From Tipula vernalis (lineage: Eukaryota > Arthropoda > Insecta > Diptera > Tipulidae), in assembly GCA_958295665.1 (NCBI GenBank), contig OY282558.1, positions 353,381,034 through 353,445,033 of the forward strand: a stretch of 64,000 nt of DNA, in the 5' to 3' direction. The position numbers and the translations under genes are program-made. The notes beneath the pieces are model-generated. The model was not told the origin of the DNA, did not search any database, and worked only from the letters and a program-made list of their open reading frames with translations. This document shows, one piece after another, positions 11,554 through 24,128 of this stretch (the first letter of the stretch is position 1; each line of letters opens with the position of its first letter).

Positions 11554-13303
11554 ATGGATGTCGAGGTCGACACACCGTCGACAAAGTTATATGATTTTTC
11601 ATTTCTTCCTCAAAATGTAAGTACTTTAAGTGGCTTCATGATATATTTCACATTTAAAGTGATATTTTCTTATATTTGGGCAGATTATCACACTAATATT
11701 AGAATATCTGCCATTTGTTGATTTTCAAAATGCGGTGCAAGCATGTAAATCATGGTATACGGCATCATACGCGCCAAACATTATCAAACGTATACGACTC
11801 CTTATCGACGATGATATCGAGACGGAATACATTGTGCGTCCATTTAATAAATTGGAGCTGAATAAAATCGATTTTAATTCGTTCAATTATCATGAATTCT
11901 TCGATACATTTGGTGCATACATTGAAGAAATAGAATTTGATCGATGTGCCGTACAATTCACACAGCTAATGGAATGCTTTGCATATTTAACTGCATTGCA
12001 CACATTACAAATTTATGATAGCAGTAAAACGTTTAGCGTGGCCGGGAACAGTTTGGATGATCTACCTTACGATGTAATCACAGAAAATTTGTCGCATGTA
12101 AAATCGTTGGATATCTATTGCTTTTTTGCGACCGTCGATGGGGCCGAAATTCTACTCAAGTATTGTAAAAATATAGAAAAATTGGTGTGGACCTCACACC
12201 AGCTCGTGGAACCAAATTGTACGTGCATACTAAATTATTTGCGGGCGGGTAACGAAAATGGAACACTAGAAAATTTAAAAAAATTCCATTTCTATGGTAT
12301 TGCCCGTGAACAAAGTGCCGATTTATTCAAAAATTTAGTCGAAATTGGTAATTTACCGAATTTAACATCGCTCCAGCTGCAATACATATCGTCGAAGTAT
12401 TACGATGATAATTTTAAAAAATTTTGTCAAAATTTTAAACAATTAGAATATCTTGAAATTGGTGATGTGAATTCGCAACAATTAGCCGACATCTGTGAGT
12501 ACATGCCCAATTTAAAATGTCTCCGTTTGCGATGGACGACCGCAACAAATCTGGGCGATATTGGAAAATTGAGACAGCTTGAGCGGTTACAGGTCGATCG
12601 AATCGAGGATTCCGACGATTCGACGCAAGAAATAATCGATATGCTTGATGCGAAATATGAAAAACTTCGCGAACTACAATTGAATCGGACACATCCCAAT
12701 ATCTTGGAACAGCTGGCCGAAAATTATCGTGATTTAGAAATTTTACGTTTGCATTGTTTAACGACCACCGATTTAGTGCCCCTCTTTGAACATTTACGAA
12801 AATTAAAAGATTTACAATTAAATTTTATAACTCCGATAAAAGATGATTTTAGTGAAATGCCGGATGGTCATGATACATTTAACATAACAGGCCTAACGGA
12901 ATTGGAAACTTTAGTTTTTTCATCGTATGTGCCGGGTATGACTCAGGAGCTCATTGATCAATTACCAAAACTAAAAGCTAGTTATCAAGCTGGTGAGTAG
13001 CATGCAATTGGGGTGGCTGTACTATAAATTTAACATTTTTTTTTTTTTTATATTACAGACGATCCGTATTATTTACCACTTCGCGAAACATTTGGTGATG
13101 ATAATGATGATGGATTACTTTTGTTGGAGGAAACTAAAGGTGAGATTGACGAGAAAGATAACAAAGAAGACAGCAATGATACGAAGGAGGAATTGATTGA
13201 ATCTAATGAACAACCTGACGAAGAAGCTCACAACAACACAGACGAGGATATTATCGAAGAAACTGAAGCACACGAAAGTAACGACAATCCCGCAGACGAG
13301 TAA
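11554..13303 (+). CDS. F-box/LRR protein gene A (three exons, 538 aa, acidic C-terminal tail)
   Basis: Exons are 11554-11616, 11684-12992 and 13059-13303; introns are 67 nt (GTAAGT...GGGCAG) and 66 nt (GTGAGT...TTACAG). The joined frame is open from ATG to TAA. Residues about 17-58 form an F-box: LPQNIITLILEYLPFVDFQN, then ACKSWY. Irregular leucine-rich repeats follow to about 455, ending in the family signature YVPGMTQELIDQLPKLK. Exon 3 adds about 80 residues, very rich in Asp and Glu. F-box/LRR proteins dock to Skp1-Cullin complexes and present targets for ubiquitination; the target is unknown. No signal peptide or membrane segment is visible, so it should be cytosolic or nuclear. It resembles gene B in exon layout, including the acidic last exon. 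No disabling change was seen. Confidence 0.88.
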
Positions 13304-13379
13304 ATTTTAATATAATATAACGTCTAGTTACTAAAACTATTTATCGCTTTAAAAATAACCTTTAATTTGCTTGATACAA

Positions 13380-13385
13380 AATAAA
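13380..13385 (+). terminator. Candidate polyadenylation signal of gene A
   Basis: AATAAA, 77 bp after the TAA stop, is the first clear canonical signal downstream. Confidence 0.45.
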
Positions 13386-13805
13386 ATTGCAATTTAAATG
13401 TTAAAGCATGAGAGTTTATGGATTTTTTTTTTTTTTGCTTAAAATTAGAACAACAAAAATAATAAAAATCGTTGAAACCTGAATGAGAATATAAATATTG
13501 TGGATTCTCAGGCATGCGCGGTTAACCGTACCCAACTATCAAAAATAAATTAGAAATTATATTACTCATACATTATTTAACAGGGTGAGTATGAGAAATC
13601 GGTGGTTCAATAAAAACCGGTGCAAACAAAAAATTTCGACATGTTACAAACATTACGATTCTAAAAATATGTATAGATCTAGCCAGAAATTCCATTTTAG
13701 AAAACCCAAATTTTCAATATATGTATGTACATACATAAATTTCGCACCTTTGTGATTCGGCAATTTTGCGCCTGTAATTAGAAAATTTGTGCATAGCGTA
13801 CTTTA

Positions 13806-14675
13806 CATGATGGGATTTCGAAAATAGAACCTCCACAATTCATGAAAATCGTTTTTATTCTAAGAGGGTATTTGGGCAATTTCCAGAAACTTTACTAAAA
13901 TGCGATATAAACAAAATGTAGTTAATGTATTGGCCAAGGTTCATGTTTGTGCAAATTACTCTTTAGCCAGAATCGTCCATAAAACATCCACAATTTATCA
14001 AAAACGCGGTTTTTCGAAGAGGTAGGTATGAGAGATTTAGATGCGAATTAAAACAAAAAATAGCTAATAGGCTAAAATGTAATATAGTATGCAAAAACGT
14101 GAACCTTGGCCAGTATATTAAGTACATTTTATACTCATTTTATACTACAGTTTATATCGCATCTTAGAAAAAGGTGGGATTTCTGAAAATCGTCCATATA
14201 ACTTCTACGAAAATTTTGATAAGTTGTGGAGGTTCGATGGCCGATTCTGGGTAAAGTGTAATATGCACACGTGAATCTTGGTCAATATATTAACTACACT
14301 TTGTTTTAATTTTAATGTGAATTCAAGGTGGGATTTCTGGAAATCGCCCTTATAACCTCTTCGAATAACCGCGATTTTGATAAATTGTGGATATTCTATG
14401 GTTTATTCTGGCTAAATTGTAATAAGCACAAACATGAGTATTGGCCAGTTTACTCGAATGTTAATCAAAGGTGGGAATTTTGCAAATCGCAGATATAACC
14501 TCTTGGAAAAATCGCGATTTTGATCAATTGTGTAGGTTGTATGGCCGATCCTGGCTAAAGTGTAAATTGCACAAACCTGAATCTTAGCCAGTATATTAAC
14601 TATATTTTGTTTTAATTTGGGATTTCTGGAAATCGCCCATATTACCTCTTGGTTAACCTACGGTTCTGGTCAATT
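13806..14675. repeat. Diverged repeat family in inverted and direct copies
   Basis: A unit of roughly 145-155 bp recurs. Its landmarks are GGGATTTCTGGAAATCGCCC, ATAACCTCTTCGAA, TTTGATAAATTGTGGA, GGCCGATTCTGGCTAAAG and TTGGCCAGTATATTAACTA. Direct copies start near 14172, 14329, 14470 and 14618. Two copies at about 13806-13893 and 13920-14023 are in the opposite orientation. The whole could fold into a long imperfect hairpin. No coding content. Confidence 0.75.
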
Positions 14676-14699
14676 AAAGCTATTTTTAAGTTTCGTTAT

Positions 14700-15340
14700 C
14701 GGAACATATGGAATTTCTGTTGTAAACGGTCCTTAAATAATCACCATTATTTACGAAAATGAAAATCCTGAATATTTATCTCTTCGAGAACTCGTATAAT
14801 GTCAAAAATAATCTGAAAAGCCTTGAAAATCCTTAAAAAAGACTCTAAAGTCATGCAAGGAACCTACCGCAAACCAAATAATTTCGAAAAACGTTTCTCC
14901 CAAAAAGCACGGTTATACTTTCAACCTTCTTAAGCCACTCAAATGCTTTATAGACACACTGCGATTTAATAAAACCGATTTAGTGAAATTTTCGAGATAA
15001 GTAGCAGTGTGTCAACCTCGATTTAGATAATCCCTTTGTTTTTGCATAGAATACTTAAACTAGTTTAGCTAAATCAGATTTATTAAACCACTGTTTGTCT
15101 AGGGTATAAGACTAACAATAATGCAAAAGTCGAATAATCTCAAAAACCCTAATAATCTAGAAAATCTTCAATAATCTCAAAATTCTTAAATAATATTGAA
15201 AATAAGTAAATCTCGAAAATCCTGAATATTCACAACCAAATCGCTTGACGGAGAAGATGATATTTGACTTTCCGAATTATCTAGAAAATCCCGAGGCTTT
15301 AAATATTAAAGTAGGCTTGAAAATCACTTAAATTCTGTAT
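14700..15340. repeat. Short degenerate repeat tract (AATCTCGAAAATCCT-like words)
   Basis: Variants of AATAATCTCAAAA and GAAAATCCTGAAT recur many times without a fixed period, densest at 15120-15240. It holds no gene. Confidence 0.55.
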
Positions 15341-15416
15341 AATATAACTTGTAGTATTTATTGAAATTTATGGGACTTTTAAGAGGGGAGGGAGACGCAA
15401 GCGCGACAGGCTGAGC

Positions 15417-16240
15417 GTCTCATATTAAAAACACACTGTGGAGCGACGAAACAAAAATTAACTTATTTGGTTCCGATAGTAAATAGTATTTTATTTATTT
15501 ATATTTATTTATTCACTCCATCATAAACACTCTAAGCTGAGCGCAGAAACTCATTTATAATGGCTCATGAATGCGAGAGGTGGACAACAGAATTTTATTA
15601 AAAAGAAATGAATTATTTCAGCCAAGATTACTTCTAAGATGATATGTTCATTCATAATAGTGTATGTTCTTTTCTTTCCTGCTTGTATTTTAATTAGTAC
15701 TCCGTATTTTTATTTATTGGCGGTACCCAGTTAAAGGATCTTGACCGGTTAACCCTACTTCCTACTTGAAGTCAAAGTCGACAATCAGATTTATTTCTGG
15801 TTGGATTATTAATGTTGTACTCATTGTATCACGAATTCTACTCCTTATGCATGTGCTTAGGCCAAAAAATAAAGCAGTTTATCGACAGTATTTAAAAAAT
15901 AGTGAAAAGTGCTGGGGAAAAATTTTGCTCTGCGGATATCCCTCATATAGTTTAGGGGCTTTATATTGGATAAATGATTATGGACCAACTCGTCTACGAG
16001 AATGATTCCCTCCAAAATATAATGTACCCATTTTCAGAAGACAATATTCCCCTGAGATGGGTCTTTTATTGGCCAGCGCAATCCCCGATCTCAATCCCAT
16101 TGAGCATCTTTGGTATAACTTTATGATATCTGTGGCCCACAAGGAAACAAAAATTGGCAACAGCTACGGTGGGCTCTCAAAGAAGCCTTAATAAGTTCAT
16201 TGCCAAGAAATTGTCAATCTATGATCCAATATTAAGGACA
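15417..16240 (+). pseudogene. Tc1-like transposase relic
   Basis: Three scattered blocks match Tc1 transposases in the right order. First is TLWSDETKINLFGSDSK near 15430-15480, around the second-domain Asp. Second is CGYPSYSLGALYWINDY at about 15930-15980, like the usual MVWGCFSxxGVGPL region. Third is WPAQSPDLNPIEHLWYNF at about 16068-16125, holding the last catalytic acidic region. A QQLRWALKEALISSLP tail follows. Frames change several times, and about 270 bp of AT-rich DNA (15490-15760) separates blocks one and two. The N-terminal DNA-binding region is missing. Clearly dead. Confidence 0.82.
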
Positions 16241-19200
16241 AACTACTAAACACTAACACCTTAAGAATTCTTAACCAGGTTTTACTTTATTAAATAAAAT
16301 AAAATACTGAAAATACGTAACAATATAAACTTTAATGTTTTTTTTTATCTGACCACGGATGTAAGTGCGTGTAAGTCACCTAATGGCATATATTGAATAA
16401 GAATTATCTTAACATTTGTTGATTTGGACTATGATCACGGAAGGTTAACTGATCATGCCAATTCACCTAAAATAAAAAGGCTTAGCAATACACTAAGGCA
16501 GAGTCTTGCTCAAACATAGCCAAAAAGAGCTATAATATTTAATGTGTATGTTCCGAGGAATACTACAAATTAAAATTGTGGTGTCCAATATTAGGTTAGG
16601 GTTTTAAAATTTCAATAATGATCAACTAACCGATAAGTCGACCGAAATCTGCTGTTTAATTTAACTGTATTGTGACGGTTGAACTAGTAGTATAAACGTA
16701 AAGGTCGATGGCTCGATACTCGTCGTAGCTCATGTTTTTATTACAATTATTTATTCATAATGATAATAAATAGAAGAATAAAATGGACAACAATACAAAT
16801 AAATACACACTGCCCGTCGACAATGATGATGATTATGACAAGCCGATATTTCCAGATGATTATGGGTCCTAAACCTTATACCCAAGAATGAAGATGATTT
16901 ATGACACGCAATAAAGGAAGTAATATTAGGTATATAAACACGACCGACACTTCACTTCACTTCATGAAACAAGCGAATTAAATCTTATGTCATAGCCCCC
17001 ACCAGGGAGGGGGGAGGGCAAGTGGAATTATAGTTCACATTGTTTTTAATTGCAAAATCCAGACGAACTCAGAAGCCAGTTCGTAACAGTATATTTGAAG
17101 TATTTTGCCCGCGCTAAAAATCATTTTTTTCAGTTGTAAACATTGTAACTTATGTATAAGATAGTCATTACCACCATATTACTCTAACGATAATTTGAAT
17201 ATTGTCCCTAATATTACTCTAACGATAATTTGAATATTGTCAACTGTTTCAACAGAAATTCAAGTACTTTCACCCACGGTTAAGATTCAGAATGTATTTT
17301 CAAAAATAGTCCTAAAAAATTGTCAGATTCCAATACTCTCGAAACACTGCGGTTTGGCAAAATGAGTTCAGCTAAAAACTATCAGCTACAGGCAGGAGCT
17401 TTCAGAGGTTTGAAGGAGTCCGGATAACAATAGCTTGGGGCATTTTGTTATTTACAATATTACATGTTTTAATTTTAACAAAATCAATTTTTGATAACAT
17501 TAATTATGGTATGCAATGTTATTCGTGCATTTTTTCATGAGCCCGACTTCCCACTTTTCAATTCGGGCTCAAATTCATCAGGACCAAAGACACGATGACA
17601 ACTCGCATCGTGTTTGTTTAAAACGAATTTCTGTCGTAGTCTAATTGTAAACCTAAAAGGTGAATCACTGCACGTTTTTGAACCACTTCGATCAGTTCTT
17701 ATTTGTTTACGCATTTATTAGACGAAAATAGGCAGGCCAAACGGCCTTTGCAGCACCCGCGGAATCAATACATAGATTTTTAGAGAGTTTCAAATGTTGA
17801 TGGGCACTGTTTATTAAATCACAAGCTCTCTTTAAACTTCTCCACAGTTTGAAAAAAAAAAAAATTCTCAGAAGTTCGCTTCGATTTTTCGATCAGTCTA
17901 CCATATATAGTATTTCTTGATGATGTACAAATATTCGATAATCTAGCAAATCGCAAGACGAGAATTACTAGATCAATTTTACCAAGCAAATTTTAATTTT
18001 AATTAAATTTTTTCCCAAATTTTGTTTGGTTCGTAAATATTGTACTTTGTTTCTTTCATATGAAAACTGGTTGCTTGCTAGACGATTGAGTATTTGCTCC
18101 TAAGTCAGTAAAAAATAGTATTAAGGATAACTTATAAATTATGGGATAATAGAAAGGGTATAACAAAGGTATACAATTTGAGGGCAATTAATAGAAACGG
18201 GGAAATTACCTCTGCTACCGGTTACAGGTACTTTATACTATAAAATACGTATTACGATTAACTAAATATAGCTACGGTATCAAAATTACTCGAGTTTCAA
18301 AGTACTTTTTATTTTAATGTCCGGAATACCCGGGTGCCTGGGTATTAGTAAACAGACAAAATATGTTTAAAACCATCTAAAAAAATCGCAGGGGACACTG
18401 TATCCCGACAGACTAGATTTAAAATCAAACTGATAGTTTCGATATTTTATATTATCATGCAAGGTCTTCCTCCTTAAGAAAATCTCATGTGTTTTAAATG
18501 ATTTATCGAGCCCGTATTATTGCCCCACCTGGGGCTATATTCTGATCAAGTGACAATTGACATTTTTTTGTGACTTCGTTTTAAAATGTTGTAGGTTTGG
18601 TCACTAAAAAGCAATTCTAACAGTTGAATTTAATAGGTTAACCGTTTTTATTAGTAATTATAATTGTCACTAAAAGTTATGATTTAGTAGAATCTAGCCC
18701 TGGTCCCCGATATTTGGATTAATATACTTCTCATTTTGATTCACATTTTCCTTGCTTTTTACAAATAATGATTCTATAGAAATGATTTGTTGACGGCTGC
18801 TAATTCATATTGATTGAAAATGAGATAAATTTCGCCATACCAAAATTTTCCTTGGAAAATGTTCTCATGGAGCTAATTCAGGCTCTGAATCAAATTACCC
18901 GGGTAATTGATTAAATTACCTATGCACGATTGAACTCAAATAACCCATCGATTGCTCGATTGAAAAAACTGTGTTGTAAAACAATCCTTATGCTTTTATA
19001 AGTCGTATTTGTACGGAAAATGACGTCTGTAACTCGCCCGCGAAGTGCTTTGTCTCGCTTGAAAGGTCGCAGGCCCGGTTGAATCTCTCGGCCAGCTGTT
19101 CCCTGTTGATTTTTGTATAACTATAATCCGAATTTATAATCGTTACTTCAACTATAACTCATGTTATAATAACAGTTTTTGTATTTGTACACCTCCGTCA

Positions 19201-19942
19201 AAAACCCTCACTATCGAAAACTTTTAGTCTATGACTATATGATTTCCACATCTTTTGTATTTGTTCATGTTCAACCTAACTACAGGCAATTAAAAAAAAA
19301 TTCTTAAATTATAAATAATTCTTAATTTCATAGAAAAAATACGTATAATGAAACACACTTGCGGAAGAAACCATTGTAAAACTTAAAAATTGTGAAAGAG
19401 TGTGAAACGACCTTTTTTCGCAACTCTAGTTAGTACGCTTATTTGATTTACAATAAAAATGGAAATTAATTTATAATTTCATCGATTTAAAGATATTTCA
19501 TTGATTTTCACTTTTATAAATTATAATAAGAGCCGACATTTTTGACGCCTTAATTATTAGAATACGTTTTTATTAGAATTTTAAAATTATAATTTCTCCA
19601 TTTTCCAGAATATCTTCAAATCAACCCTTCTTCTTCCAGAATTTCTAAAAGAATTAAGGCTTTAATAATAAATATTCTGTAAAATGGAGATTTCCATTCT
19701 AATTTTAAAATTCGTGTAACTTATGCTGTGTGTAGTAGAGCCACGTACGAGGATACTTTTCGATGACTTTTCTTTTTATTTTACAACGTTTACGTTAAGT
19801 CGTAAAGTGAACTAAACCCCAAATTTTTAAAAACAAAATTTAAATAAATTAATAAAAGAAACAATGGAAAAACAGCAGTTCTCAGGTCAATTTAACTAGG
19901 ACAGAATAGTAGGATAGAATAATTTATTTAACAGCGAAAAGA
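16241..19942. other. Long intergenic stretch, no gene seen
   Basis: About 3.7 kb of AT-rich DNA with only short open frames and no recognisable protein, RNA gene or terminal repeats. The one clear structure is the small direct duplication at 17176-17241. Confidence 0.55.
17176..17241. repeat. 31-bp direct duplication, period 35 bp
   Basis: The word starting ATATTACTCTAACGATAATT and ending GAATATTGTC occurs at 17176-17206 and again at 17211-17241 with a 4-bp spacer. The copies are identical, so the event is recent. Confidence 0.9.
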
Positions 19943-20037
19943 ATTACTGTACTAAAATGGAGTTTTCCATGATAAAACTGTTGTGACAGTGACACCTAGT
20001 GTGTAATAGAATAAGTTAAATTAATAGCTCAATATAC
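19943..20037 (+). repeat. Truncated and rearranged 5' LTR of gypsy copy 1
   Basis: 19982-20037 matches the first ~55 bp of the 3' LTR and of the solo LTR (both with GTGACACCTAGTG). Just before it, 19943-19981 matches the next LTR segment (TACTGTACTAAAATGGA...), which should come after, not before. Most of the LTR, including its TATA region, is missing here. Confidence 0.75.
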
Positions 20038-20044
20038 TGAAACG

Positions 20045-21050
20045 GGGTTTGGCTACTGATGGTAGTAAAGCAGCTTTACAAGCGCGACTATGCAGTTAAT
20101 CGCTGCTATGAACCAGATGATGGAACAAATGAGTGTAATGAGACAACAAAATGAACGACAGATGGAACAACAAAATCAGTCCAACCAAGAAATAAAACAC
20201 GAAATGAAACAACAGTTGGGCGAAATTAAGGAGTCAAACCAAATTATTGAGCGTAAGATGGGGAAAATTGCCGAAGGTAAAAAAAAATAGACGAGAAAAT
20301 TTTAGAACTATCTACAAATGTTCATGGTGAAATAGAGAAACTGGAAACGAAAGTTCAACTTGTCAAAACAGAGATTCAACAGGTGGAACGTCTCGAGAAA
20401 GAGCTGATTGTTAAAAGCTGAATCAAGTTAAAGCCACCAACATTCGACGGAGCAAAATCTTTCGTCATTTTCAAATTTCAATTTGAGACGGCAGCCAATC
20501 AAAATCATTGCAACGACGAACATCGTGTCGCAGCATTAATAGTGGCCCTTAAAGGCGAAGCAGCAGAGGCTTTACAAACCATCCCAGAACAAGTTATCCC
20601 GAAATTGTGAATGCGCTGGATAGGAAGTACGGCAGTGACCACAAGCGGGAATTCTATCGTATGGAATTGAAAAACCGCTACCAAAAAGGAGGAGAATCAC
20701 TTCAGAAATTTTCATCGGCAATCGAGCGATTAGTACATCTAGCACATACCAGTACATCGGCCGATTATATGGAAAGGCTAAACATTGACGCATTCATTGA
20801 CGGCATTCGAGATCCAGAGACACGCAAGGCGGTGATGTTGTCACCTAAAGCAACCTTTGCCGAAACCATCGCTTGTGCGTTGACAAATGAAACTGCACAA
20901 GCTATAACCAAACTGTCAATGAAAATACGCCGAGTTGAAAGCAATACCAGCATAAACACAGAACGATCAACACCACGATACCGAGACGGTAGCGGCAAAA
21001 CCAGATGTTGGGCTTGTGATAAAATCGGTCACATCTCTCGGGACTGCTGA
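20045..21050 (+). pseudogene. gypsy copy 1 gag (SAP-like motif, coiled coil, capsid, CCHC)
   Basis: A short block GLATDGSKAALQARL resembles the end of the SAP DNA-binding motif that opens many insect gypsy gags. Gln/Glu-rich coiled coil follows from 20090. After a frameshift comes capsid-like sequence beginning KPPTFDGAKSFVIFKFQFE, then (20607-21050) the segment MELKNRYQKGGESLQKF and a CWACDKIGHISRDC zinc knuckle. In the family Gag packages the element RNA. Stops near 20288, 20419 and 20607 and frame changes make it non-functional. The first part of gag is missing because the 5' LTR fragment joins directly to the SAP block. Confidence 0.83.
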
Positions 21051-21239
21051 GAAATAAGAAGAAAACGGGGAATATCACCATCTCCTATGCAGCGACGACC
21101 AAGCGGGGAGCAGGCAGTGGCCAGGCATGAAGGCCAAATGACGACAGAGTCGTTAAACTTGAACGAGTTAGCTTAAAGGGGCAGAAGCCGACACACACAA
21201 CCGATTGCCACATAACCTCCATCCACGTTTCGAAAGTAG

Positions 21240-24116
21240 CAAGAGGCGGTGACAGCTTAACAATCAAAAACGACTTTGATGGCACGGACTGCATCATCAC
21301 CCTGGATACGGGAGCAAATCGCACGATTGTCCGTAAAGATCTGATAGATGGAGGTATACAACCAGCTTATGGATTGAAGTTACAAACAGCAACTGGAGGT
21401 ATGTAGTTCAATAATAAAAGGCAAAAAGATCGTGAAAATAAAGATCGGGAGAACTCTTTTCGAACACGAAGTGCTGATTGCTGATATTGTGGATGAAGTC
21501 ATTTTAGGGATGGACTTCATGAGAGCAAATGGCTTCGTGGTGGATGTTGGACGAGGAGTTTTAATTTACGATAACATCGAGTGGCCACTTCAATCTAGCA
21601 GTGCAGGAGCAACTACCAGGCGAATTGTTATTGATGTGACGAAAAAGTATAGCTACCCAATGCCAAGGATCGATGACACTTTAGACACGTTATCGAGTGC
21701 TCGCATATTTTTGACAGTAGATCTACAAAGCGGCTATTGGCAGGTTGAAGTCCATGAGGGAGATCGTGAGAAAACAGCGTTCAGTGTGGATAACGGCCTT
21801 GGGCAATTAATAGGTTATGCTGTTCGGATTATGTAATGCCCTGCGACTTTTGAACGATTAATCGAGCGCGTGTTAAGGGGATTACATTGGAAGACGTGCC
21901 TAATATATCTGGACGACATCATCGCCATGGGTAAGGCTTTTGACGAACATCTAAGGAACTTGGCGAAAGTTTTGGATCGGATACAGGCCGCCAGATTAAA
22001 GTTAAGCCCAAAGAAGTGTAAACTGTTCAGAACTGAAGTCAAATATTTGAATCATCTTGTAACAACTAATGGAATTCACACCGACGAAGAAAAGATCGCA
22101 GCGGTAAAGAACTGGCCAAGACCTAAAAATTTACACGAATTACGAAGCTTTCTGGGATTGTGCACCTACTATAGACGCTTCGTGCCAGGATTCGCCATCA
22201 TTGCCAAGAGTTTACACGAGTTGACCAGGAAGAACAAGCCATTCGAATGGAACGATGACCAGGAGGAAGCATTCGTGGAACTAAGGAGACGGTTATGTGT
22301 TGCGCCAATCCTCGCGTACCCCATACCCAACGTGAAATTTATTTTGGACACCGATGCAAGTCATGACGGTATAGGAGGTGTGTTATCACAGGAAATTAAT
22401 GGCCAAGAACGAGTTATTGCGTACTACTTCAAAACGTTATCAAAACCGGAGCGTAATTACTGCGTGACACGGAAAGAATTGTTGGCTATAGTGGAATGTG
22501 TCAAGCATTTCCATAAATATCTTTATGGCCAAAAATTCCATTTACAGACAGATCACGGCGCTTGACGGTGGCTGCTGCAATTCAAGAATCCAGAAGGACA
22601 GGTAGCATGCTGGATCGAACGTCTTCAAAGCTACGATTTCCAAATCGAACATCGGAGGGGAAGTGCACACGGAAATACCGACACATTATCAAGACTGCCG
22701 TGTCCAGTAGAATGTAAACATTGTGGTCATGTTGAAGCAAAGGAAGGCATCATCGACGTTAGGCTTACGCAAGTGCTGCCTGATGAGGAGTGGACCGACG
22801 AACTGATCAGGAAAGAGCAATTGGATGATACGGATTTATCAGTTATAATGGAATGGAAGGAAAAGGAACACCGGCTAACATGGAGCGAGATCGCGGACAA
22901 AACTCCCATTGTCAAGGCTTATTAGGCTCAATGGGATAGCCTCCCTCTTGAGAATGGCTGTTTAAAACGATTGTGGGAAAGCACGGATGGCAAAGTGAAG
23001 CAATTGTTGCTGGTGATACCAAAGTGCCGGATTGCGGAAATCCTGAATGAGTATCATGGAGGAGCAAGTGGGGGTCACCTAGGAATTAATAAAACACTGG
23101 CAAAGATACGTCAACGATTCTACTGGGCAGGATGTAGGCAGTCTGTGATAGAATGGTACCAAAAATGTGACCAATGTGCGGCGGTGAAGGGACCCGCACA
23201 CAAAAGTCGTGGAACCATGAAACAATATAACGTTGGTGCACCATTCGAAAGAATTGCAATGGATGTAGCGGGCCCATTTCCCACCACTGAGAGCGGCAAC
23301 AAATATGTGCTAGTAATAATGGATTATTTCAGCAAATGGCCGGAGGTGTACCCTATTCCCAATCAGGGGACGACAACAATAGCTGATGCCGTGGTCAACA
23401 ACTGGATTAGCAGATTTGGAGTGCCGATGGAGATTCATACCGATCAAGGACGGAATTTTGAATCGGTGGTATTTCAAGAAATATGCCAGATGCTCGGTAT
23501 AAATAAAATGAGAACAACGCCTTTGCATCCACAGTCTGATGGTATATGGTGGAAAAATTCAATGGTACATTGGAGGAATATCTAGCAAAGGTCGTTGAGA
23601 AAAACCAACGCAACTGGGATCGGCATATACCGAAGTTTCTGATGGCCTATCGATCAGCAATACATGACACAACCGGAATGACACCAGCCAAAACGTTATT
23701 TGGGGATAACCTACGATTACCTGGAGATCTAAAGTTTGGAGCTGTACCATCGGTGGCTTTATGTGGACAGGATTACGTAGACCGAATGAAAGAGGAACTT
23801 AATGAGATTCATCATTTTGTACGGGGAAAATACGGATGTCAAGTGACCGGATGAAATCTCGATATGACATACAAGCAAATAACCAGGGCTTCCAGGAAGG
23901 GCAATTAGTATGGCTTCACAACCCGTAATGGAAAAAGGGATTATCACCGAAGCTGCAACCAGCATGAGAAGGACCTTACACTGTCATCACAAGGATGAAC
24001 GACGTGGTTTATCGGATATGGAAGGGACATCGAGGTAAACCAAAAGTGGTACATTTGGAGAGGCTGGTCCTGTACAGAGGAGGTGATTTGGGTCCTATTC
24101 GGGACGAACAGGCTTA
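21240..24116 (+). pseudogene. gypsy copy 1 pol (protease, RT, RNase H, integrase)
   Basis: Protease: LDTGANRTIV near 21302, with its C-terminal ILGMDFM at 21505. RT: LTVDLQSGYWQVEV near 21713, a broken stretch near 21800-21850, then the YLDDI active site near 21907. The N-terminal RT fingers seem to be missing between the protease and 21640. RNase H: ILDTDASHDGIGGVLSQE and RKELLAIVECVKHFHKYLYG (22340-22520). Integrase: an H...H...CDQC zinc region at 23060-23180, the first Asp in AMDVAGPFP, the second in HTDQGRNF, and the Glu in MVEKFNGTLEEY after a frameshift near 23545. Stops near 21835, 22563, 22923 and 23852 and several indels break it. The C-terminal end reads GKPKVVHLERLVLYRGG near 24035-24085. 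Confidence 0.9.
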
Positions 24117-24128
24117 GGTGGGGGGTAG

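Noticed and set aside
11554..13303. Secreted plant-pest effector of the F-box/LRR type, like the Hessian fly SSGP-71 family
   Set aside because: The overall design is similar, but the first exons of genes A, B and C encode short polar peptides, not signal peptides, so secretion is not supported.
20038..20050. Shared 13-base word with the reverse complement of the mariner 3' end (56082-56094)
   Set aside because: The match stops abruptly on both sides and no further transposon sequence is present at 20038; probably chance.
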